Shown: positions 1 through 11,769, counted from the stretch's first letter. The stretch is 64,000 nucleotides of DNA from Cladopsammia gracilis (GCA_022457155.1 JAJGOT010000708.1:264624-328623), one strand, 5' to 3'. The notes: a model not told the origin generated them from the sequence alone. Numbers and translations are program-made.

Positions 1-1663
1 TTAAGTTAGGGCGATTTCGTGAAATATACGATACCGTTAAAATTTCTTCTGCTGCGTTCACTATAGGAGCCTCTCTCTCGCCCATTGTAATACATTGCTT
101 TGTCATATAGGGGTTTTAAGGAAGGAAATCGATCTATTTAATTTTATTGCGGTTAAAGGCCAATCGTATATGTGGACCTGTCGAACGATGCAGAGACATT
201 AAACCTTCATTGAGTCATTTCAAAGGAATTTTGCTAATAGATGTGAAACTGCAAAGTGTATGTACTTTAAACGCGAGGTTCCGGTATAAGAGGAGCTTGG
301 CCTGGCCATTCTCACCTCCAGTCGTCGATCAACCACGAAAGCATACACAACTGACAAATAGCATTCGTCGTTGCTAAGACCATTGCTAACACGATTTGGA
401 AAGACTTTATGAAGATTATACCAGAAGTCTTTATGAACTTCTGTTCCCTATTTTTTGCTTAGGTAAAATCTTGGTTTAATTAGATTTTTGAAGCGAATTA
501 TATTTAAAGGACGTGCAAATTAACCACGTTTTTGTGACTGAAAGACACCTTAATTTGCTTTTCACACCCAAAAGGTGTGAAATGGGGGAGGAGCTAAGCC
601 TTTTATACCGGAACTTCGTGTTTAAATCGGATAAGATTTATTTGTTAAAGGAATAATAGAAAATGTTTGAGGAAACGATTTTAATCATCAAAGCAGATTG
701 ACATCTAATACGTATATTTTTATTAATTAGGCGTCATAAATAGAGGTTATTCAGTGTGAAGTTGTGTGGTGCGGCCGGGTATTTGTGCGAGTGGATTTTT
801 GTTTCTTCGAGCCTTTAGGCGAGAGGAAATAATTGCTAGCGGTGGGAATGCCCGGCCGTGCCGCGCGGTTTTTCGCTGAATAAGTTGTTTATTATACGGC
901 AATAATTCTTCCTCTAAAACTTTTCGAAGCTCTTTTTCCTAGCGCGAGGTCAGAAGAGTGTAATAACGTGTCATATTTGTACTCGTTTTGATGTGTATTT
1001 GTACTCCAGAATGCTATGTCGAATAATAATTTATGTTACGTTCCTTTTCTATAATCAAATATCTTGTCTTTGTAAGCCGATGGTCATATGATTTTTTAAT
1101 GTAATCTATATACATTAAGATCGCCTTTGTAAATGTGAGATTGTCAAAATCAGAGAAAGTTTGGAATAAAATAAACAGACTCGTTATTTTCCTTGGTGAG
1201 TTTTCCCGCCGCGCCGCCGGCGCCGTGCGAAGTGGCAAGCTACCCCATGAGGGTGGTATAGGGCTATAACTGACACGACAAAGCTAACAACAGCGAGGCA
1301 TGAGACTTCCTCTAACACTAACACATTGGTTGCGTTTCTTGAGGTTTCAAACGCGCTTCGTTCGAGTTACAAACCTTTCAAATCTTGTAGCCGCATAAAT
1401 AATTGTTACGTAAACGTGTTGCTTTATTCATTGGCGTCTTGCCTGGGAGTCAATTTTGGGAGGCTACCGGCATCTAAGTTCCCCGGATAACAAGCTAGCA
1501 AAGTAGTTAACTCGTTTTGTCTGGATTTTTGGTTTACTACGGTCTTTAGTGCCGGGGTGAAAGCATATAAATCTCACGCCGCGGAAAATAATTGTTGATG
1601 TAAATATGCGTTTTTATCTTTATTCACCTACCTAGAAATGTCCTCTTAAAGTTTTATTTTAGT
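1..1663. other. Gene-free stretch
   Basis: I see no coding region, RNA gene or recognisable transposon core here. Short open frames lack any motif. A small perfect hairpin (TTTCACACC / GGTGTGAAA, 560-582) is present. GC-rich patches near 770-860 and 1200-1230 sit in otherwise AT-rich DNA. Confidence 0.5.
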
Positions 1664-2221
1664 GTAATTTTACCATCTGTGAAGTATGGAATTGTTTTGT
1701 GGGGTTCGTGTACTAATTCTGATTTTGTAAATTCAGTCAATAGTCTCCACTGTAGGGCAGCAAGAATTATGTTTAATTTACCAAGGGACATGCCTTCAAC
1801 TGATATTTTAACTTATGCAAAGTGGCAGAACATGTCATTATACTATAAATTAGGCGTCCTAAAGATCTTCCACAAAGGACACAATGATGAGCTACCCACA
1901 CTTCTGTCTGAGAGAATCTGCACAAGAAGACAAAATCAATATTTGCTGCGGGGCAAGGACAGCTTAGTGGTTCCTAGATTCCAAACTAGATACATGAAGG
2001 ATTCTCTTGCGCACAGAGGCGCTGTTCTGTGGAACCTGGATCACGACTCAACCTGGACTCGACCTGGATCACGACTTAAGGATCACGACTTTCCGTACTT
2101 GGGCAGAAAAGACTTATACCACAGAATCAAAACGAGGGACTACATAAAAGATTTTAAATTTGACACTATCTCAGCCTCGAGCGTTCGCCGCAGAGACGGT
2201 GATTTTATAATTTATAATTAA
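1664..2221 (+). pseudogene. C-terminal fragment of a LINE reverse transcriptase polyprotein
   Basis: The open frame begins abruptly after an in-frame stop and reads about 180 residues. It opens with YGIVLWGS and then LHCRAARI, the pattern found downstream of the RT catalytic core in many non-LTR elements (a 'yg..lWg...l...Q.raaRii' block), followed by the RGAVLWN / IKTRDYIKDF C-terminal end. The catalytic RT motifs and endonuclease are missing, so this is a 5'-truncated copy. It is followed by a TA microsatellite and a (TTTG)n tail, as expected for an L2/CR1-type 3' end. The clade assignment is inferred. Confidence 0.75.
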
Positions 2222-2229
2222 TTCTTAAA

Positions 2230-2230
<1 letters not shown>

Positions 2231-2289
<59 letters not shown>
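2231..2289. repeat. (TA)n microsatellite
   Basis: An uninterrupted TA dinucleotide run of about 29 units lies in the 3' untranslated part of the LINE fragment just upstream. Confidence 0.95.
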
Positions 2290-2292
<3 letters not shown>

Positions 2293-2422
2293 AATAGTCT
2301 CTTTTTATTTTTACTCTTTTATTGTATTTTAGATATTTTATTATACACACGACCCCACAAGCTAGTGAAGCTTTAAACTTTTATCGTGTCTAAATAAAGG
2401 TATTTGTTTGTTTGTTTGTTTG
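2290..2422 (+). mobile_element. LINE 3' end with (TTTG)n tail
   Basis: The sequence after the TA run ends in TAAATAAAGG and then five TTTG units. Short 3' tandem repeats instead of poly(A) are typical of L2/CR1-like LINEs. It belongs with the truncated RT fragment upstream. Confidence 0.6.
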
Positions 2423-2931
2423 TCAAAGATGCACTTGGCGTTTTGAGGCAAAAGATCGCACCTCCCTAATTAAAAAGGCACACCTTTGCGCTAAAGTGCG
2501 CTTGTATGAGCGCACATTCTACTAATAAACTGGAAATGTAAATCTAAGACCGAACCAGATTTAATGGTCTATTTCAGAAAGAGTTTTTTGTGAACACAAA
2601 GATGCACGCACTCGGGTTGTTAAGCCAAAGATTTTTTACGATCATCCTCGAACTTTTCGGTGTGGTTCCGGCAGCGTCACTTAAAACAAAAGGCCGATTG
2701 TTTAAATCTTTATGTGCGAATGATACCGCCTCTCTTAGGTTAAGAGGGACTGTATCTCTCGTTGTCACTGTAAAAGTGTGGTCTAAGTATAAGTGTGTCT
2801 TTTCTCCTTTTTTGTTTATGGAGGCAAGGGGGTTTGGAGCGGGTTCGGATTTTTAAGGTTTGGAAAGGGGATATATTTTCGGGTGGTTTCAGGTCCCTTC
2901 TGATAGCAAACGTAGGAAAGGGAGTGGCGTA
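2423..2931. other. Gene-free stretch
   Basis: Nothing convincingly coding. A degenerate repetition of 'AAAGATGCAC...GGCAAAAGAT' appears near 2427 and 2600. Confidence 0.4.
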
Positions 2932-2995
2932 GCCGGAGTGTCACTCTCCATATCTTAATCCAACAACAATGGCGGCAGAAATAATATAGTACTAT
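2932..2995. repeat. 64-bp perfect direct repeat, copy 1
   Basis: This 64-bp segment, from GCCGGAGTGTCACTC to ATATAGTACTAT, recurs without a mismatch at 3356-3419. The copies flank a unique 360-bp segment. It could be a recent local duplication or the footprint of an insertion; the sequence alone does not decide. Confidence 0.95.
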
Positions 2996-3355
2996 TCAAA
3001 GTCATTTGAATATACTTTATTATGCATGCAAGCCAGTAGTCTCGTGCAAATGGATATGGAATCCCCTCGGGGCGCTCTCATTGGTGTAACGGGTATATAT
3101 TAACCGCTCCCTGCTTAATTTGGCATCTTTTGGCGGAAAACCACGCAGTGGAAAGCTCGCGACCCACCCTCCCTTCCCGAGTGATCTGTGTTCGGAGCTT
3201 CCATACAATGGAGCGCAGTTTTTTCCCCCTTGTGCGTTTGGCGGGTCGCCAAACAAAATGTTTGTTTTTAGCTGCAATACGGCCGCATGTCCTACCCGCG
3301 GCCGGGGCAAAAAACTGCACTCCACCAGCGGCACTCCGTGTCGTTTCCTGACTAC

Positions 3356-3419
3356 GCCGGAGTGTCACTCTCCATATCTTAATCCAACAACAATGGCGGC
3401 AGAAATAATATAGTACTAT
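3356..3419. repeat. 64-bp perfect direct repeat, copy 2
   Basis: Identical to 2932-2995. Its last four bases overlap the first bases of the DIRS terminal motif, so the repeat touches the element boundary. Confidence 0.95.
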
Positions 3420-3454
3420 CCCTGAGGAAAAAGGAGGGACTACTCGTAGTCTAG
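3416..3454 (+). repeat. DIRS 5' terminal motif
   Basis: These 39 bases (CTATCCCTGAGGAAAAAGG...GTAGTCTAG) are identical to 57810-57848, where they form one end of a foldback element. Their place just before the Gag-like region suggests a DIRS inverted terminal repeat. That role is inferred. Confidence 0.6.
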
Positions 3455-3989
3455 GTTGAAGCCGCGAAATTTCTTGTGTGGCCGTATTTATCTTTCATGT
3501 CTTTCGCTGGTAGTCGAGGGAAATTATTTCATTAAATTTCTTTCATCGTTTTTAGCCGGGTTGATTTCAGTTATTTCAGGGTTGTGGCCCTATTTTGCAT
3601 GTGTTTTGTTATTTGTTTGGGCCTTTTGTCTTTTCGTTCGCATTGTCCATATATTCTTGGAATTTGGCGTATCTCACCTTCGTATTTTATGTCTCGCGTT
3701 CAGGCGTTATTTTTTATGGCTCAGTGACATTTACTTGTTTTGTTTCTCGACGGGTCGGTTTTCTGTAGTTTCGCAAATATTTTCTTCCTATTGCGTAATT
3801 TTATGTTGGGTGTTGTTTTCTGGCCGTTCGGCTTATTTATTTACACTTTTACCCTTTTGGAATTTTCACATACGCCCAGTAACGGTGGCTTTCCCATTCT
3901 TATTTTGGGGTTGGCCCAACAAATTCAAGATCTTTAAGAGCAGTTTAAGCAGACCCCTCGCCTCCTCTCCAGATTTGGGACATATTATT

Positions 3990-4215
3990 ATCCGTCTCAT
4001 TGGAAGCAAAGAGGAGAGCGAGGTCGCCAACTCCATCGCTTAGATGTCGAGACAACGGCCCTCTGGTGCTTACCATCCCTATGATAGGTGGAATGCGCCT
4101 TAACGTTTGGCAGTACGGTGCGTCCCTTCGCGTGGTCCGCGTAGAGGTTTTAGAGCTAACAGGGGTACCTGTTTCAATTGTGGGCAAACGGTGGTCACTT
4201 TCAGAAAAATTGTAC
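3990..4215 (+). pseudogene. DIRS Gag-like region with broken zinc knuckle
   Basis: One frame contains GTCFNCGQT (near 4164-4190), the start of a CX2CX4HX4C zinc knuckle. The remaining His and Cys appear in another frame directly after, implying a short insertion at about 4190. A nearby RQRPSGAYHPYDRWN block is read in the same region. Zinc knuckles in Gag bind element RNA. Too damaged to define a start. Confidence 0.55.
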
Positions 4216-4639
4216 TTCGTTTTGAGCTGTTGCGTTATTGTATTAAACGAAGCTTTACGTACTTTTTTGTTGTTGTTCTTTATTTTTTTAGTTGTTAGTC
4301 CCTCTTGCGTGCCAGTTTTGTCGTGCCTTGAGTGCGGGTGTCTAATGCCTTTTATGCCTCTTTGAGGTTGCTCAAGGCCGGCAATTCTGGTGGGCTTTCC
4401 TCGCCCTCCCTTTTGGTTCTCGTTGTTTTATTTCAGGGCACGCCTCCTAATAGGAAGTTTTAACCTTCCTTCTTTACGTCCATTTCTAGTCATTCAGTCC
4501 CTCTCGTCACGCAAAAATGGTGCAATTGGGAGGGCAAGCCCACCAGTTTTGTCGGCCCAGTCCCTTCACCTCAGCAAGTGGCTGCACTTCACACTCGCGC
4601 CAGTACAAGCTTGCTAACCTTTAGAGACCCATCCTTTTT

Positions 4640-5462
4640 TATTCCTGGACAACTTCACAACAACCTGGCTCGTCTTGCCTATAACTGTTGAGCCAGCAAA
4701 ATCAGACGATTGTGCTACGATGAACGGTTTTTAAATTGGTGGGTTAAGGATTGCCTCTTTTCGCTAGACTACCTATCTTCTCCCTAGGTACTATCAGACT
4801 GTTTGCTATGACAAAAGTGGGTATGACCATATTTGTCTATCTCATTATTCGGGCTATCATGGAAAGGTTGCATTTTGCTATTTCGTTTATAACACCCTCC
4901 CCTTCGGCTGGGAGGCAAGTGCCTACGTGTACCACACTATTGGTTTGTTGGCGACTAGTTATATTAGAACTCTTGGTGTACCCTGTTCGCAGTACATCGA
5001 CGACCGTCGTGCAGGTCAGCTTATGACGCGCAAGAAGCCGAACTCTCCAGAATGGTCCAACTTTGTGTTGGCAGAAGCCGCGGCTTTTATTGTCGCTCCA
5101 GTTCTTACTTCCCTGGGTTATACCCTCGCTCTGTCAAGTCGTCTCTCATTCCATCCCAGTGTGTCCGTTTTTTGGGGGTTACCTTTCAGTCTCCCCTTTT
5201 ACTGGCGTTTGTCTTCCCGGAAAATAAGAAGCTTAAGTTTAAAGCTTTGAGAGAATTCATTCTGTCGCAGAAGACTGTGAATCTTAAAAATTTGCAGCGT
5301 TTCGTAGGCAAAACCACCTCGTTCTCTATTGCTGTTCCCGCAGCTCGTCTTTATATGCGTGCCTTGTTTCGTGCTATCTCATGCAGTTCTAAATCACCTT
5401 ACAGGCCCATTAAGGTTTCAGGTGACCTGTTGTTAGAAATCCAACAGAAGATTTTTTTTTGA
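4640..5462 (+). pseudogene. DIRS reverse transcriptase
   Basis: A frame open from about 4828 carries SGYHG, LPFGWEASAYVYHTIG and the catalytic YIDD (4992-5003). It then shifts into a frame with FLGVTFQSP and LREFILSQKTVNLKNLQRF, the RT thumb/connection block of DIRS elements. The polymerase would copy element RNA into DNA. At least two frameshifts separate the blocks, so no full protein is made. The N-terminal fingers region is barely recognisable. Confidence 0.8.
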
Positions 5463-5509
5463 AGATTTCTGGAGAATTGGCAAGATTGTCTTCCCTGGTT
5501 CGACGAACG

Positions 5510-6000
5510 ACATGTGGTCATAACCACTTACTCTGATGCGTCAAACACGGGTTGGGGTGGTGTATTCACCGACAAATCTGAAAATTCTATTGAAGTGCGT
5601 GACTATTGGTCATCTTTGGAGACTTCCCAACCGATCATGTATTATCAGAGAGGCTCTAGCACTCAAAAATACTCTCATGGCTGGGGCAAAGTCGCTTGCG
5701 GCTTCCCGAGCAGACGCCCATGCGGATAGCCTCCCTCTGGTTCACGCCTGGACGAATCAAGGCGGGAAGAGCAAAGCTCTTTCTGACGTCATCCAAGCTT
5801 TCTACGAAGCGACCTTGCAATTTAACATAGCCCTGTCCTTGGTACATGTACCTTCTAGGGATAACCCCCCAGATGCTCTGTCTAGAGTACTCTCCTCCAG
5901 TGACTGCACGCTATCCCCTCGCGTATGGAAAGAGATTGAGAAGCGTTGGGGTCCTCACTCCGCCGATTTAATGAATCTAGATTCTTATGTGCCTTTTGAT
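5510..6000 (+). pseudogene. DIRS RNase H domain
   Basis: TYSDASNTGWGGVF (5523-5564) holds the first catalytic Asp. After a frame change comes ADSLPLVHAWTNQGG and HVPSRDNPPDALSR with the later catalytic residues, then WGPHSADLMNLDS, a conserved DIRS block after RNase H. The domain degrades the RNA strand of the cDNA hybrid. One frameshift lies near 5600-5660. Confidence 0.85.
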
Positions 6001-6411
6001 ACTCAAGGTGTCCGCTTTAGACATTTCACCCCCTGGCCTACTATAGACTTCGCCGGAGTTAATGTTTGTTTTTGTCAGTCCCTCCATCATTCGGACAACG
6101 CCTACGTGTGCCACCTTTGGCTTTAGTTGGGGTTCTGCTTCGGTTTCTAGCCTCACAGCCCTGTCCTTGTACCATTGTCGTTCCTGACCCTTTCCCTCGT
6201 CGTTACTGGTGGCCAGTTATCTCTGGCCGCGCTCAAGATCCCGTCCGCCTCGGTGTTTTGGACGACCACGATGTGCTTTTTTTTCCCCACTTCAGAAGGT
6301 GAATTCCTTTCTCTTCCTTTGCCTTGGGACATTTGGGCGTTTAGAGTATCCTTGTGATTCCAGTATTTTCGCTTAGGTCAGTTTTACTGTTCCCCTTGTC
6401 TGGCACCCAGC

Positions 6412-7741
6412 CATGCAGTGCTGTGAATGCTCGTATCCAAACGACGACAGTTTTCAGTTTTGCCAACAGTGTGGACTTCAAAGATATTTACCTAATTCGG
6501 GTCATACTTCTTAGAAGCTTAAAATTGACCTTGTACAGATAGACGCTATATTAAAGGAACTCGACTCCGCCAGTGCTTCTAAGGCCTATCAACGTCAGGA
6601 ATCACACCTGGAATCCGAATTTTCAGTTTTCATGGCATCTTTACAAACGCAGAAAACTTTACCTTCGACGTCTCCCAAAGACGTTGTTAGATTTCCAATC
6701 TGGAAAGATGGCAAAAGCAAAACAATGGTGAACAAAGACTCGTGCCCGTTCCTAGGTTTACAGGGTAAGCAGTCCTGTATCTGTCCTACTCGGTTATCGG
6801 CTTGCACGGTGGACTCTCTCATTGGGAAACTGCGATCCATTTTCAACGCCTTGGGCCGCACTGGTGACTGGGACGATCGCTTTGGTTTTGGGAATCCTGT
6901 CGCGCATTTGTCAGTTAAACAATATCTCAAATCTGTTCAGGCAGAATAGTCACAGCTCCGATATCTCCAAAGCAGACTACCCCTGTTGTTTTTGATAGAT
7001 ACAAGTAAATTGCATACCACTTAAGGAATCTTCTTTTAAGTTAAAACATTTCTCCTTCGGAACGTTACATTTACGCTCGTGATCTAGCGGTTTTTTTTTT
7101 CTTCGCTCGATTTTTTCTCAGGCGACAGGGCTTCTGACCTTGGCAGAATTAAGACAGTTGACATTTTAAGGCATCCTAATGGTACTACCCTCCTGTTTCA
7201 CCAACGCGTGGGCAAAACGTTAAGAGGAAAACATTCAAGCGCGTTCGCGGTTAAACAAACTGCTAATCCTGTTATTTGTCCAGTTCAAAATTTGCAGTTC
7301 TTCGTCAACCTTTGTTCATCTATGCGCGTCGTCCTTTCCACTGGTTTTCTTTTCTGTCCAACATCCAGGAAAGGTGGTATTCTCAATGCATCCCTCCATG
7401 CTTCTACCGCGCAAGCCAGGCTCATTAAGTACCTTTCATCCCTTGGCATTAACGACGGCCAATCAGTTTACGGTTTTACAGCTGGAAACTCCATCCTCCT
7501 TAGATTTCTGGGTGTGTCTAAAGAGGTAGCGAAACACATTGGATTGAAATCTACTGCTCTAGTCGACTATTATACTCAAATTGACAAGGTTAACGGAATA
7601 CAACCGCTTCTTCAGATGTCTTGGCTTATAGTACTGTTGACAATGGCAATGGTTCATCAGCTGAAAATCTTGGGAACACTTTCCGTGAATGCAACTCTCT
7701 ATCTGGTTTTCCCTAGATTCGCGTTGTGTTTTGGATTTTAG
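6412..7741 (+). pseudogene. DIRS tyrosine recombinase
   Basis: The region opens with a small Cys-rich block (CCECSYPNDDSFQFCQQCG, zinc-ribbon like, from 6420). It continues as a SAM-like N-terminal domain (VVRFPIWKDGK, CPFLGLQGKQSCICP, TVDSLIGKLRSIF, 6632-6949) and ends in a phage-integrase-like catalytic domain (7208-7741) with PVICPVQNLQ, YLSSLGINDGQSVYGFTAG and YYTQIDKV near the C terminus. The usual catalytic His-x-x-Arg block reads GFTAG here, so key residues are probably lost. Two frame breaks separate the three parts. Confidence 0.8.
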
Positions 7742-7775
7742 TTTTGGGGTTCGGGAGTTTAGTTACGGGTATATG

Positions 7776-8861
7776 CAGGGCTCGAAATTAACACTCGCAA
7801 ACTCGCAAAATGCGAGTGGTTTTTGTTAGTTGCGAGTCTGAAAAATATCCTCTAGCAATCTTTTGCGAGTAAGCATTTCTCTAATAAAAGTTGGAGGGGA
7901 AAAAGTGAACGTTCCTGGAGAATTTTGTGGCAAAAATTCAGACATCATCGAACGTCATTTACGGGAGAAAACAAGCGTGGTTTTACACAGAACCTGTGCA
8001 CACTTTTTCTACGCATTCACATTTTGTTGGAATCAGCAACGTGACATGCAGAAAAGAATGAATTTCACGCTTTGGGAGCCACTTTTGTTGCAGATGTCTA
8101 CAATAACCGCTTTTTTCAAGAGACCCTCGACCTCCAAGACTACCGGTAACGTGACCGACGATGATAACGTTGTTTACCATTTACAAGGGAAAACCGGTTG
8201 GTCCACGGTTTTTGTAAATGGTAAGCAAAACTCCAAAAAGGGAAATTCCGTTTGAGATTGTCGAGTACCATTTACCACGGACACCAGAAACGAGCTGAGT
8301 AACCACGCTTACGCATCAAAACTGGCGCAGGGTCACATTTCCGTTCGGAAATTTCGGTTGGAAATTTTGGACTACCTTTCAAGATGTTCCGTTCATTTCG
8401 AAAATTTTGCGGTCGGTCGAGCCAAAATTGTTTACCATTTACATTCTGACCAAAATTTCCTGAATTTTCGGGTAAATGGTAAACAACCAACGTCTTGCCC
8501 GACAACCCGGAGCCGCCAAAGAAACAACTAGGACAACGCCGGCAAAGAAGACTACAAAATTAAGGGTGTTTCTTGGTGTTGCGGAAGCCATTGTTGGTTA
8601 GCTTTTGTATTGTGGTGTTGGTATTGTTTAGTGTCTTTTGAATCTTTTGTTTTACGTCATTTGGTGATCACACCATCCGCAACACCAAGAAACTACCAAA
8701 ATTAACAGCATACTATTAAGGTATTTTTACCTTTTTTTCGGAGTCATCAAAGAGAAAATGACTGCAAAAAAATAGCTAGTGACCTTACTAGTTTTGCTAG
8801 TAGAAAAAAATCTTACTAGCCAAACTTTGCTAGTGGACTAAAAAATTAAGTTCGACCCCTA
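7776..8861 (+). mobile_element. hAT-like DNA element, degenerate
   Basis: The left end CAGGGCTCGAAATTAA (7776-7791) is matched in inverted orientation by the right end TTAAGTTCGACCCCTA (8846-8861). CAGGG-type ends are typical of hAT elements. An open frame inside (7863-8255) contains MSTITAFFKRPSTSKT, a style of N-terminal leader seen in hAT-like proteins, but no BED finger or dimerisation motif. Two hairpins built on TTTACCATTTAC / GTAAATGGTAA lie at 8173-8223 and 8429-8484. No clean 8-bp target duplication is visible. Confidence 0.45.
8561..8706. mobile_element. Short MITE-like inverted-repeat element
   Basis: TTTCTTGGTGTTGCGGA (8569-8585) is perfectly complementary to 8676-8692, enclosing about 90 bp. 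Flanking TTAAGGG/CCAAAATTAA extends the pairing imperfectly. It has no coding capacity and lies inside the larger hAT-like element. Confidence 0.6.
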
Positions 8862-9889
8862 TGGGGGTGGGGAGGCTGGTAGATAACTTACGTTTCTGAG
8901 GCTGTCTTACACCTCCGAGCCAAGGACTCGGATGTCCCGTAACTTAACTCTCGGGTCCTCAGGCCTTTGTTAAGCGAGCGCCCACTGGGAATAGTTTACT
9001 ATTGCTTCCTCTATTACTATTGCATTTTGCTTTTCCCACATAAGAATGTTTAGATTTTCGTACTGAGAATACATCAACCTATGGACAACATGATTTTGAA
9101 ATAAAATTTACTGAAACTTTATTTTAAAGCGATATTTCTTTTGTGTCACAAGATTTCATCCAATCGTGAGACTCCAAAACAATGGCCAAGAAAGGCTTCT
9201 AATTTTCTATGTTTCCCACATAGGATTTTTGTTACATTAAAACTCGCAGTAGTTTTCACTAAAAGGGAATCAATAAGTATACTAGAGAGAAATAAATGCG
9301 CTACCTAGCCAATGAGGTGGACGGTTTCAACAATATCACAATTAGCACCTCTCTGTATTCCTTGCCGTTAGGTTGCCTAGTTCTTACTGGGACCCCTTGA
9401 AATAATGATTACTCATGCGCGTAGCGGCATGAGTTATAAAATGGCCTCGGTTTTTCTTCTTATTTTTCTTTTTTTTTTTTGTGTCACGATTTTGCATGCA
9501 AATTTATGCACGCATATTTTACATTGTGCTCTTCCGGTTCATAGCTTTGCCATTTACACTTCCTGTTTAGTGACTTCCGGCTACTTTCACTTCCGGTAAA
9601 ACAGCGTTACTGAAGCGTCACGACAGCGTCTTCTACAACCCTGCCTACACAACTAATGTTCACGTTAGGTATATATAAGACGTTGAAGAGTCATTGGCTT
9701 CATTGTGGTACAGCCTTCATTTACAAAACATTCAATAGTAAACAATGTGGTTTGCAGGAACGATGACTGAATGAAAGGATAAACTCTTCTCCATGTCGGA
9801 CATCTTCTTATCATGTTTATATACACTGTATCATAAAACTTTCTTACGCATGCGCATGAGTATAGGCTGCTTGCAGCCTCTTGTTATCA
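8862..9889. other. Gene-free stretch
   Basis: No gene seen. An 11-bp inverted match TACTCATGCGC recurs near 9408 and 9850 and may mark the ends of a small old element. Open frames here lack motifs. Confidence 0.4.
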
Positions 9890-10452
9890 TTAAAGTGCCC
9901 CTGTGATCAAATTTTTGATTTTCATTATTTTACATTTTCGTGTACAATTAGACTTTCTTACTCATCTTGCCAAATTTCAATGCATTACGAACATCAGAAG
10001 TCATTTTATTCTAACATTTATTTCCGAGAATTTACGGCCGCCATTTATCAACCTTGTTCCAAGGCTTGGTTGCGAATGGGAGAAAGTGACGTCAAAGACT
10101 CAAACATACCTCACGGGTTGAATTTATAATAACAATAAGTATTGAAAATCGCGCGAAAAGCAACAAAAACTTGCTCTTCGTGCAATTTTCTATGCTGATT
10201 GTCAGTATAGTTATTCTTGGTTTTCACATGACATCTTAAAAATGAAACAAATCTAAAGTGTACGTCCTACAAAGCTGTTTCTAACATGGTATGTGGATAC
10301 CAGTGTTATAATCTTTCACAAAAAGTTTCAGGTTTTAACGATGTTTTCAATTGCTTCTATTTCATATAAGCCGCGAAAATAAACAAAATTGAACAATGTG
10401 AAAGTTATTTTTATATTTTAGATGTTTATAAGCTGATTAAATGGCACTTAAA
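9890..10452. mobile_element. MITE-like element with TTAAAGTGCC termini
   Basis: The left end TTAAAGTGCCCCTGTGATCAA (from 9890) is matched by an inverted TGGCACTTAA at 10443-10452. The inside is AT-rich and non-coding. The right end merges into a near-perfect 41-bp palindrome (10431-10470). Confidence 0.5.
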
Positions 10453-10470
10453 GTGCCATTTAATCGGCTT
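10431..10470. repeat. Near-perfect 41-bp palindrome
   Basis: AAGCTGATTAAATGGCACTT is followed, one base on, by its reverse complement with one mismatch. It lies at the junction of two different MITE-like elements. Confidence 0.85.
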
Positions 10471-11769
10471 AGGGACCGTTCATTATTTATAGGAGGGGGA
10501 TGGGTGAGAAATTGACAAATTTTCCATTTATTTTCATGTCCCCCCCTTAGTGAATCTGGATTTTTTCATGTCCCCCCTGTTCTGTTGGGGAAGAATTTCA
10601 ATACCCCCCCCCCCAACTATTAATCTGATTTCTATAAAATAAAAGTTGTATTGTATGTATCCATACTGTATTTTTGTGGGGCGCGATGATGTAGTGGCTA
10701 GCCTGTTGGTTTTCAGATCTAAAGTAGGTGAAAATTTGGGGGTGACTGTATTGCTGTCTTGATATTAAAAACTGTGCTTCTAATATGTAGTTTTAAGCAT
10801 ATAGGTGTAAATTTGAGTGGGATATGATGGACCTGGGGTACGATGTGAATGAGGATATAATGGGAATGGGGATATGTAGGAGACATAAACCTCAGTATAA
10901 ACCAGACATAAAAGCAATAAAACCGTAACATGTTGTAACAGGAAATGAAAAAAGGTTTAGAATAATTTTCAGTAAATTTATTAATAAATAGTTATTACAA
11001 CTTATGGCATTTTGACTCTTGTGTGACCTTGTGTGGTTTTCTTTATTGGAGTAATTCAACCACTGGTCCACTGTGCATTTGAAGAACTAGAGTTAAGACT
11101 TTAATAGTTGTTAATTACTATCACAACAAAGATTCAGCTGGGCTATATAAAGATTTATTGCAATATACAAAACCACTGCTACTGAGCAACCCAGAAACCG
11201 GGAGTGGTGGGTGGGTTGACTCACTTACAAGGATGACAAGGGACGAACTGATAACTACAAAATACTACTAACAGTTCTTCTACTTAATGTCCACGTAGCA
11301 GATAAGGAAAATTCCTTTGGCTAGGGTTATAAATACTAATTAATACTTTTAACGTCAATCACTAAAACCCTCCAGTTTAATACTGTTACAATCCAGTAAT
11401 ATGTTTAATGGTGGGTTAAAACTTTAAGTAATGTCGTGTACAATTATGGAAGAACCAAATAAAGAAATTAAAATTATACATCATGCTCCATGACTGCACA
11501 AAAATACTGTGCAAGGCTGTCCTCTTAGAAGAATCATAGAAAGCCCAAAGGCTACCAGCCATGAAATCTGGGGTGCCCTGCTCTTATTGGTACACCGTAG
11601 TTTACTGTAGCTTTTTTATTTAAGACATCATCTGTTTAAAATTTCAAGACCCCCCTCCATAACAAAAAAATTTCCCCAGGACCCCCCCTTTTGCAGTGGC
11701 TAAAATTTCAGGTCCCCCCATTTTCTCACCCATCCCCCCCCCCCCTCCCATAAATAATGAACGGTCCCT
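10471..11769. mobile_element. 1.3-kb TIR element (AGGGACCGTTCATTATTTAT ends)
   Basis: AGGGACCGTTCATTATTTAT (10471-10490) is exactly inverted at 11750-11769, and both ends continue into G-rich/C-rich tracts. No transposase is seen, so it is a non-autonomous DNA element. A related right end lies near 15145-15172. A TSD is not obvious. Confidence 0.8.

Larger units (their letters stand above)
3416..7741 (+). mobile_element. Decayed DIRS-type (tyrosine-recombinase) retrotransposon
   Basis: In order along the plus strand: a terminal motif (3416-3454), a Gag-like piece with a zinc knuckle, a reverse transcriptase with YIDD, an RNase H with SDASNTGWGG, and a second reading frame with an N-terminal zinc ribbon and a C-terminal tyrosine-recombinase region. 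RT/RNase H plus a tyrosine recombinase, with no DDE integrase, defines the DIRS order. All frames carry shifts and stops, so this copy is inactive. The right terminus was not found; a hAT-like element starts 35 bp past the recombinase frame. Confidence 0.85.

Noticed and set aside
1014..1238. Short minus-strand open frame in the first kilobase
   Set aside because: No motif, AT-driven composition and no context.
3456..4043. 195-codon hydrophobic open frame at the DIRS start
   Set aside because: Phe/Leu-rich composition follows T-rich DNA; the Gag-like zinc knuckle is in a different frame, so this is likely a shadow.
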